Shown here piece after piece: positions 30,860 to 35,886 of a stretch of DNA of 35,886 nucleotides. This DNA is from Desulfosarcina sp. (GTDB taxonomy: Bacteria; Desulfobacterota; Desulfobacteria; Desulfobacterales; Desulfosarcinaceae). Under the pieces are notes generated by a model, which had not been told where the DNA came from, did not search any database, and was given only the letters and a program-made list of their open reading frames with translations. The stretch's first letter is position 1, and each line of letters opens with the position of its first letter. The DNA lies in assembly GCA_014237405.1 (NCBI GenBank), contig JABZFO010000007.1, forward strand, positions 1-35,886, read 5' to 3'. The translations under genes were made by a program, and so were the position numbers.

Positions 30860-32782
30860 ATGACCGACGAGAAGAAAAATATCGATGACAATACGGAGCA
30901 GGGAAAAGTAGGCATCTACATCTGCTACTGCGGCGGTAACATATCGGACCACGTCGATGTGGAGAAAGTCCGGGACAGGATGGAAAAGCTGCCCGGTGTT
31001 TCAGTGGCGCGGACCAACATGTTCATGTGCTCGGACCCGGGCCAGGAAATGATCATGGAAGACCTGAAAAACGGCACCGTCAACCGGGTCGTGGTGGCCT
31101 CCTGCGCGCCCAGTCTCCATGAAACCACATTTCGCAACACCCTGATCCGTGCCGGGATGAATCCCTATATTTATGATCATGCCAACATCCGCGAGCATGT
31201 CAGCTGGGTTCATCACGGGGAAGCGGCTACCGACAAAGCCACCCGCCTGGTTTCGGCAGCCGCCGCCAAGGCCGAGCAGCTCAGGCCCCTGGAGCCGATT
31301 CGTGTCGATGCCAAGCCTCACGCGACGGTTATCGGCGGCGGAATCGCGGGCCTTCGCGCGGCAAAGGATTTGGCCGATCGGGGGATCGAAGTCACGCTGA
31401 TCGAGAAATCACCGTTTTTAGGCGGTCAGTTGGCCCGCCTCGATCGGATTGCCCCCACCGGGGACAGCGCTGCCGATTTGGTGAAGGACCTTGCCGGGCA
31501 GGTTCTGGCAAACCCCATGATTACCGTTCAAACCTGCGCGGCGGTTGAGCGCTTTGAGGGGTATGTCGGGAGCTTTAAGCTCGGCGTCAAAAAGCAGCCG
31601 CCGAAATTCTCGCAGGAAGACGATAAAAGCAAGAGGGGCGGACTGGACGGAGTCAACCCGGGTGACTATGTGCCCTTTTCCGGTGTTTACCCGGATCCGG
31701 TTCCCGCAGAAGCTGAAGACTTCACCATCGAGACCGGCGTCATTGTGCTGGCCACTGGATTTAAATCCTATGTGCCGCGCCGCGGAGAGTATGGTTACAG
31801 GGATTTTAAGGAAGTCATCACCCTGACGGACTTGATTCAGACCCTGGCCGAGACGCCCGCAGAGGGCGACCGGCTCAAAGTCAACGGCAGACAAATCAGA
31901 AGCATTGCAATGATTCACTGCGTAGGGAGCCGCCAGATTCCCGGGATTCACCCTGAAGACGAGTCCGGAAATTTGAACGAGTACTGCTCCCGCACCTGCT
32001 GTTCGGCAACCCTCAATGCGGCCAATATCATCCGACAAACCTATCCCGGCACCAGCGTCTACGAGTTCTACCGGGATATCCGGACCTACGGACGCGGCCA
32101 GGAGGAGCTATACAACGACGCCGGCAAAAATAAGGTGGTCTTTTTGCGGTATGAGGCGGAAGACGCTCCCCAAGTGGTTGAAAATACGGATTCCGACGAC
32201 TATCCGCTGCGGGTCAAAGTCAATGACACCCTGACCTTCGGCGAAGAAGTCGAAGTGCCGGCGGATCTGGTGGTGCTGGCCACGGGCATGGAACCCACCG
32301 GCATCTCCGAGTTGGTGGATATGATGAAATTGCCGGTGGGTACGGACCGCTTTCTTTTAGAAGTTCATCCGAAGCTGCGTCCGGTCGAACTGCCCCAGGC
32401 GGGCATATTGCTGGCCGGTACCTGCCAGGCCCCCATGGATGTCGGCGAAGCCTGCAACGGTGCGGGTGGGGCGGCGGTCAAGGCAGCAGCGATACTGGGC
32501 CGCGGCTATGTGGAGCTGGACCCGTTCGTTGCTGAAGTCGATGCGTCCAAATGCAATGGAACCGGCGCCTGTGTGGAAGCCTGTCTGGTGGAAGGCGCCC
32601 TGCGCATGGTGGAGACGGAAATGGATGGCGTGCGGCGTGCCGAAGTGACCCCGGCGCTGTGTACGGGATGTGGCGCCTGCGTTGCGGTATGCCCGCAGAA
32701 TGCTATCGATATCAACGGCTGGACCCTTAAACAGTATGAGGCCATGGTCGACCGGATCGTCGCCGCCGACGTGGCGGCATAG
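30860..32782 (+). CDS. HdrA-like flavoprotein with N-terminal extension (second copy)
   Basis: 640 aa, ATG 30860. N-terminal domain (about 17-150) with VGIYICYCGGNISDHVD, FMCSDPGQEMI and VVVASCAPSLHETTFRNTL as in full-length HdrA; FAD domain ATVIGGGIAGLRAAKDLADR; Cys-rich IHCVGSR ... YCSRTCCSATLNAA; and a C-terminal ferredoxin domain. The second C-terminal site is complete (CTGCGACVAVCP). The first reads C-N-G-T-G-A-C-V-E-A-C, with Thr in place of the second Cys, so that cluster has only three ordinary ligands ahead of it and may be [3Fe-4S] or altered. Two different HdrA proteins in one operon suggest a heteromeric electron-transfer platform, as in Qmo-type or bifurcating Hdr-Met complexes. 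Confidence 0.88.
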   Translation: MTDEKKNIDDNTEQGKVGIYICYCGGNISDHVDVEKVRDRMEKLPGVSVARTNMFMCSDPGQEMIMEDLKNGTVNRVVVASCAPSLHETTFRNTLIRAGMNPYIYDHANIREHVSWVHHGEAATDKATRLVSAAAAKAEQLRPLEPIRVDAKPHATVIGGGIAGLRAAKDLADRGIEVTLIEKSPFLGGQLARLDRIAPTGDSAADLVKDLAGQVLANPMITVQTCAAVERFEGYVGSFKLGVKKQPPKFSQEDDKSKRGGLDGVNPGDYVPFSGVYPDPVPAEAEDFTIETGVIVLATGFKSYVPRRGEYGYRDFKEVITLTDLIQTLAETPAEGDRLKVNGRQIRSIAMIHCVGSRQIPGIHPEDESGNLNEYCSRTCCSATLNAANIIRQTYPGTSVYEFYRDIRTYGRGQEELYNDAGKNKVVFLRYEAEDAPQVVENTDSDDYPLRVKVNDTLTFGEEVEVPADLVVLATGMEPTGISELVDMMKLPVGTDRFLLEVHPKLRPVELPQAGILLAGTCQAPMDVGEACNGAGGAAVKAAAILGRGYVELDPFVAEVDASKCNGTGACVEACLVEGALRMVETEMDGVRRAEVTPALCTGCGACVAVCPQNAIDINGWTLKQYEAMVDRIVAADVAA

Positions 32783-32825
32783 CACATAACCCATATGTCT
32801 AACACCTTAATAATGAGGCGAGGCA

Positions 32826-33122
32826 ATGAGTCAAAGTGAGCAGGACAAGCAAGCCAAGAAAGCGGCCATGAAAGGGCTCCGTGTAGAGCGGAAAACATTT
32901 ATCAAAGTGGCTTCGGCTAAAATGAAGCTCCAGAAAAAGGCGATTCAGGCCATTTTGGATCAACTCAAGAACGGGGCGCAAACAGTTCCCGCCATTGCCG
33001 CGGCAACCGGCGCCTCAACGGCGGAAACGCTCTGGTACATGGCGGCCCTTAAAAAATACGGGGAGATCAAGGAAGCTGAAAAAGACGGTGGTTACTTTAA
33101 ATATGAACTGGCCAAAGTATGA
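32826..33122 (+). CDS. Small winged-helix-like protein of the Hdr operon
   Basis: 98 aa, ATG 32826. After a basic N-terminus (QDKQAKKAAMKGLRVERK) comes a helix-turn-helix/winged-helix-like part: IQAILDQLKNGAQTVPAIAA, ATGASTAETLWYMAALKKYG, and a wing EIKEAEKDGGYFKYEL. No Cys. Such small proteins between hdrA and hdrC genes in sulfate reducers are usually annotated as hypothetical. It could regulate the operon or be a structural subunit. The TGA stop uses the first two bases (GA) of the palindromic repeat copy 2. Confidence 0.65.
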   Translation: MSQSEQDKQAKKAAMKGLRVERKTFIKVASAKMKLQKKAIQAILDQLKNGAQTVPAIAAATGASTAETLWYMAALKKYGEIKEAEKDGGYFKYELAKV

Positions 33123-33284
33123 CGGTTCCGTAAAAAGTCCGATATCTGCGTTACGCTTCATCCCTCGTCACTGCGGCGTACGGCAAGTACGCTGCCTACG
33201 GCACCCGCGGTAGCGGTATTCCTAGGGATTCGCAAGCCTTGATCTCGAACTTTTTACGAAACCGTCTGAAAGGCGACTTTTTAT
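33121..33284. repeat. Palindromic MITE-like repeat, copy 2
   Basis: Inverted ends GACGGTTCCGTAAAAAGT (33121-33138) and its complement with one mismatch (33249-33266), then the tail GCGACTTTTTA shared with copy 1 (18039-18179). The inner sequence matches copy 1 (TCCGATATCTGCGTTACGC, CATCCCTCGTCACTGCGGCG, GGGATTCGCAAGCCTTGATC) except that the centre is longer and different. It abuts the stop codon of the winged-helix gene, as copy 1 abuts that of the OsmC gene. Confidence 0.75.
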
Positions 33285-33390
33285 GACTGGATCAAGCCTA
33301 TAGCGGCAGCGGACCTGTCCGATTAATCCGGGGCGGACCACCGGGCGGGTAAACCGCCGGTGAAGAGACAATCGCCCCTGGGAGGAAAAT

Positions 33391-33693
33391 ATGGCACTGG
33401 TAAACCCGGATTTTGCACAAGAAATCGCAAAACATGGAAATGAGACGGCGCTTGAATGTTTCAACTGCGGCACCTGCGCGGCGATCTGCCCGCTCATTTA
33501 CGAACACTTTCCACGCAGGATGATCCGCTATATCCAGATTGGCGCTAAGGATCGAATTCTGGAAAATGCCCAGGAACTCTGGCGCTGCCTGCACTGCGGA
33601 CTTTGCACCCAAACCTGTCCGCGGGGGGCGGATCCCGGAGAAGTCATTCTGGGGTTAAAACGCTATGTTGTTGCCGACTGGAGGAGGTCTTAA
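33391..33693 (+). CDS. HdrC-like iron-sulfur subunit
   Basis: 100 aa, ATG 33391 after GGGAGG. Two full [4Fe-4S] motifs: CFNCGTCAAICP and CLHCGLCTQTCP, separated by a helical stretch (PRRMIRYIQIGAKDRI), the normal layout of HdrC, which connects HdrA to HdrB. An imperfect hairpin (ACCGGGCGG/CCGCCGGT, 33340-33361) in the leader and the palindromic repeat before it may set the level of the downstream half of the operon. The next gene begins directly after its stop. Confidence 0.9.
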   Translation: MALVNPDFAQEIAKHGNETALECFNCGTCAAICPLIYEHFPRRMIRYIQIGAKDRILENAQELWRCLHCGLCTQTCPRGADPGEVILGLKRYVVADWRRS

Positions 33694-34623
33694 ATGTATA
33701 ACCCCAAGGATATTATCGATCTGATTGCCGACAACGTGAGAAAAACAAAAAATCCGTTTGGCATTCCCAAACCCGTTATCAATCAATGGTGGAAAAAAGC
33801 CAATGTTCCCCAAAAGGGAGACGCCCTGCTGTTTACCGGGTTGATGTACCAATTCGTTCCCTACATCGAAACGTCCACGTCCTATCTGACCCGTTTTGAG
33901 GATACCAAGTGGGCCGACTACCTCAAGTACGGCAAATACATTCCCAAACTGCTGTCAGGATTGGGCCTGGCGGTTATCACCCCGTTGAAAGAAAAAAAGA
34001 AATTCAACGGCATCCTGATGGATATTACCAACATTCTGAACAAGTCAAAGGTGGATTTCTATTACGACCCCAATCTGGATGATTACAGCGGTGTTCTGCT
34101 GTACGACCTTGGCGACCAGGATGGTTTTGTGCAGCACGCCAGGTATGTGGCCGCCAAGCTGAAACGAAACGGCATTAAAAAACTGATAACCGTGGACCCC
34201 CATACCACCTATGCGTTGAAGACCCTCTTTCCCAAATATACGGGAGAGAGCTTCGAGGTCCACACCTATTTCGAATTGCTGAATCTGACGTCGAAAAACG
34301 GCCACAAAAAGATTGCTTTACACGACCCCTGCTTTTACGGGCGATACCTGGAGTTGTCCGATGTGCCGGTCAACGTGCTTTCCAGCGTGGATATCGAGTG
34401 CGCGCCCATCAGAAATTCGGGGCTTTTCACCAACTGCTGCGGGGGGCCGGCCGAGTCCATATCGCCCAAGCTTTCCAAAGAGGTGGGAGAGCGGCGAATT
34501 GCCGAACTGGAAAAATCCGACGATCCCATTGTCGCCATGTGCCCCATCTGTCTGGGCAACCTGAGAAAAGCGGGTGCCGATGTGGAGGATTTATCGACCG
34601 TCCTTGCCCGTCAAGCCGAGTAG
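33694..34623 (+). CDS. HdrB-like CCG-domain protein
   Basis: 309 aa, ATG 33694 (GGAGGT) immediately after hdrC. The C-terminal CCG domain is complete: HDPCFYGRY, TNCCGGPAES and MCPICLGNL, the pattern that binds the noncubane or [4Fe-4S] catalytic cluster of HdrB/HdrD. The N-terminal half (MYNPKDIIDLIADNVRKT ... ALLFTGLMYQFVPYIETS) occupies the first CCG domain's place but has no CCG cysteines, so only one special cluster is expected. Related to HdrD/GlpC-type subunits. Such a change suggests that the substrate is not a plain CoM-S-S-CoB-like heterodisulfide; substrate unknown. Confidence 0.86.
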   Translation: MYNPKDIIDLIADNVRKTKNPFGIPKPVINQWWKKANVPQKGDALLFTGLMYQFVPYIETSTSYLTRFEDTKWADYLKYGKYIPKLLSGLGLAVITPLKEKKKFNGILMDITNILNKSKVDFYYDPNLDDYSGVLLYDLGDQDGFVQHARYVAAKLKRNGIKKLITVDPHTTYALKTLFPKYTGESFEVHTYFELLNLTSKNGHKKIALHDPCFYGRYLELSDVPVNVLSSVDIECAPIRNSGLFTNCCGGPAESISPKLSKEVGERRIAELEKSDDPIVAMCPICLGNLRKAGADVEDLSTVLARQAE

Positions 34624-34695
34624 TAAAACACAAGCAGGATAGCTTCGTTACATCATATAATAAAGATTAACCCACTATTAAAAAGGAATCGAGCA

Positions 34696-35070
34696 ATGTC
34701 TGAAAAACAAGAAAAAATACTTTACATGTGCACATGCGGAGAAAATCGACCCGAAATGGCCCATATCCCTTTTGCGTTGGCCAATGCCGCCTTGGCCATG
34801 GACATCAATGCAACCATTATTTTGCAGGGCGACGGGGTCAAAATTGCCCAAAAAGGACGCGCTGATATGATGCCTCCCGGTGGTGGCTTTCCGCCCATGA
34901 AAGAGCTGCTCGCCAGTTTCGTCGAACAAGGCGGAAAGTTGTGGGTGTGCAGCCCATGTATCAAAGATCGCGATATTGCAGAATCCGATTTGATCGAGGA
35001 GTCTTCGGTCACTGCGGCGGGATCCGTCAATTTGGAAGCCCTCGAGTCTGATGCGGTGTTTGTATTCTAA
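34696..35070 (+). CDS. DsrE-family protein
   Basis: 124 aa, ATG 34696 (AAGGA). ILYMCTCGENRPEMAHIPFALANAALAMD (split over residues 8-36), then ATIILQGDGVKIAQKG, PPMKELLASFVEQGGKLWVCSPCIKDRDI and a C-terminal AVFVF strand are typical of the DsrE/DsrF-like fold. Cys are present in C-T-C-G and in WVCSPC; the latter is at the place where DsrE-like proteins carry their sulfur-binding Cys. These proteins receive persulfide sulfur from TusA-type carriers. Together with TusA at the start of the operon it suggests sulfur transfer to or from the Hdr complex. Confidence 0.82.
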   Translation: MSEKQEKILYMCTCGENRPEMAHIPFALANAALAMDINATIILQGDGVKIAQKGRADMMPPGGGFPPMKELLASFVEQGGKLWVCSPCIKDRDIAESDLIEESSVTAAGSVNLEALESDAVFVF

Positions 35071-35107
35071 CAAGCAACTCTAAAATAATTTTAAGTGAGG
35101 CGTCGCC

Positions 35108-35812
35108 ATGGCACTGGTAAAACCCAAATTCCCACCCAACCGAATAACCGATTTGATCACTTTTAAAAACAGCGGCGCTTCGGTCGCGTCCAGGGTGTCG
35201 TTTGAAATTCTGCCGGTCGATTTCGCCCACCGCGACAACCCGTTTCAGGCCTATGTTTTCCTCAGCCGTTATGCTGGCGATATCGATGGGCGGGAATACG
35301 AGTTCAGGAAATGTTATGCCCGAGGCTGCCCCAACAACCTGTGCCCCCACGTTTCCCAGGCCGTCATGATCGCCAACCGCTATTTACAGCGGGACTATCA
35401 CCGTCTGGAAGACTGCGGCATCCCCATCGAGAAACAGTTGTTTACCCTGCAGGACATGATGGTCAAATTCGATAATACCCATCAGGAATATGGGTCGGTG
35501 ATGGCCATTCACGATTACCTCAATCTGGCCCGCGAAGGCAATGACGTGTCGGTGGAAATAAAACTGGAATACGTGCCGGCGGTGGAGCATTTTGCGGGCC
35601 ACAAAAACGCACAAATATTTTTAATGGCCAGTTTCGGAATCACCTGCCTTGGTAAAACCAGCCATATCGAACGCTGTCTGGCTTGCTACCCGGAAGAAAA
35701 AGAAAAAGAAGAAAAATCGGAAAAGATGGAAATTGCCAATGAACGCTTGAAGCTTCTTTATGAGGAATTTGAACGAGCATCCGTGAAATACGGCCAACGT
35801 TTTTTTCAATAA
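35108..35812 (+). CDS. Uncharacterised Cys-containing protein of the Hdr-Met operon
   Basis: 234 aa, ATG 35108 (GAGG site). I know no function for it. Visible features: an N-terminal beta-rich part (NSGASVASRVSFEILPVDFA), then CYARGCPNNLCPHVSQAVMI with three closely spaced Cys that could bind a metal or Fe-S cluster, VEHFAGHKNAQIFLMASFG, a second pair in SHIERCLACYPEEKEK, and a charged coiled-coil-like C-terminus (EEKSEKMEIANERLKLLYEE). No signal or membrane segment. It lies between the DsrE protein and the MetV-like gene, so it may be a subunit linking sulfur transfer or MetV to the complex. Confidence 0.6.
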   Translation: MALVKPKFPPNRITDLITFKNSGASVASRVSFEILPVDFAHRDNPFQAYVFLSRYAGDIDGREYEFRKCYARGCPNNLCPHVSQAVMIANRYLQRDYHRLEDCGIPIEKQLFTLQDMMVKFDNTHQEYGSVMAIHDYLNLAREGNDVSVEIKLEYVPAVEHFAGHKNAQIFLMASFGITCLGKTSHIERCLACYPEEKEKEEKSEKMEIANERLKLLYEEFERASVKYGQRFFQ

Positions 35813-35826
35813 GAGGGAGATAATTT

Positions 35827-35886
35827 ATGCACGCAACAATTCAAAAACCCATTGAAGAGATTGTCAGCTACATCAAACCCGGTGAA
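35827..35886 (+). CDS. MetV-like (methylene-THF reductase C-terminal domain) protein, first 20 codons
   Basis: ATG 35827 after GGGAG, open to the window end: MHATIQKPIEEIVSYIKPGE. The start resembles MetV-type proteins (KPIEEIVxxLKxGxK followed by a G-C-G-x-C motif outside this window), the zinc/Fe-S partner of methylenetetrahydrofolate reductase MetF. If so, the operon is an Hdr-Met system feeding or drawing electrons at the methyl-H4F step of the Wood-Ljungdahl pathway. Only 20 residues are visible. Confidence 0.5.
   Translation, partial: MHATIQKPIEEIVSYIKPGE

Overview
The window reads as chromosomal DNA of an anaerobic, sulfate-reducing type Desulfobacterota (Desulfobacteraceae/Desulfosarcinaceae-like). 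The basis is an Hdr/MvhD/MetV-type electron-transfer operon with TusA and DsrE proteins, an octaheme cytochrome, a UGA-containing (selenocysteine) HesB-like gene, two sigma-54 activators with matching sigma-54 promoters, and dispersed palindromic repeats. This assignment is inference from gene content; no rRNA or tRNA gene was recognised.

Layout. 1-3.9 kb: end of an outer-membrane 'neuromedin U'-type protein, a frame-broken Omp85 barrel gene, an AT-rich AAA ATPase (probably acquired) and a cysteine-rich repeat protein that has lost its second repeat. 4.0-13.8 kb: an unusual biosynthesis-like cluster with a class I glutamine amidotransferase (+), two ATP-grasp ligases, a third protein with ATP-grasp-like motifs, an S51/cyanophycinase-like serine hydrolase, an esterase, a GT5 glycogen-synthase homologue and a damaged M20 peptidase (all -). 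I do not recognise this combination as a described pathway, and it is the best candidate for a new system. 13.9-18.6 kb (-): remnants of a GluR0-like receptor channel, the HesB-like selenoprotein, a frame-broken ACR3-type transporter fused to a universal stress domain, a CoA-disulfide-reductase-like flavoprotein and an OsmC protein. 19.0-21.7 kb (+): a Cys-rich PAS/sigma-54 activator, a NifX-like/permease fusion and a second permease half. 21.7-26.6 kb (-): thioredoxin, a broken old-yellow-enzyme family protein, a broken DUF1638-like protein, an octaheme cytochrome and an ABM-fold protein. 26.9-35.9 kb: a second PAS/sigma-54 activator (-), then a divergent operon (+) with a TusA-like protein, TusA, MvhD, two HdrA, a winged-helix protein, HdrC, HdrB, DsrE, an unknown Cys protein and the first 20 codons of a MetV-like gene.

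Regulation visible in the DNA. GG-N10-GC type (-24/-12) elements lie in front of the Hdr operon, the thioredoxin operon, the OsmC gene and the ACR3/HesB genes. The last two have helically phased GTAACG repeats about 100-150 bp upstream, which probably bind the 18988 activator. Another strong -24/-12 element just behind the 26852 activator gene points into about 100 nt of structured, apparently non-coding DNA ending in a 15-bp perfect hairpin: a candidate sigma-54-dependent small RNA.

A caveat for the whole window: at least seven genes look as though an internal segment is missing or the reading frame changes while both flanks stay well conserved. This could be real gene decay or an assembly artefact, and it should be resolved before any of these genes is interpreted.
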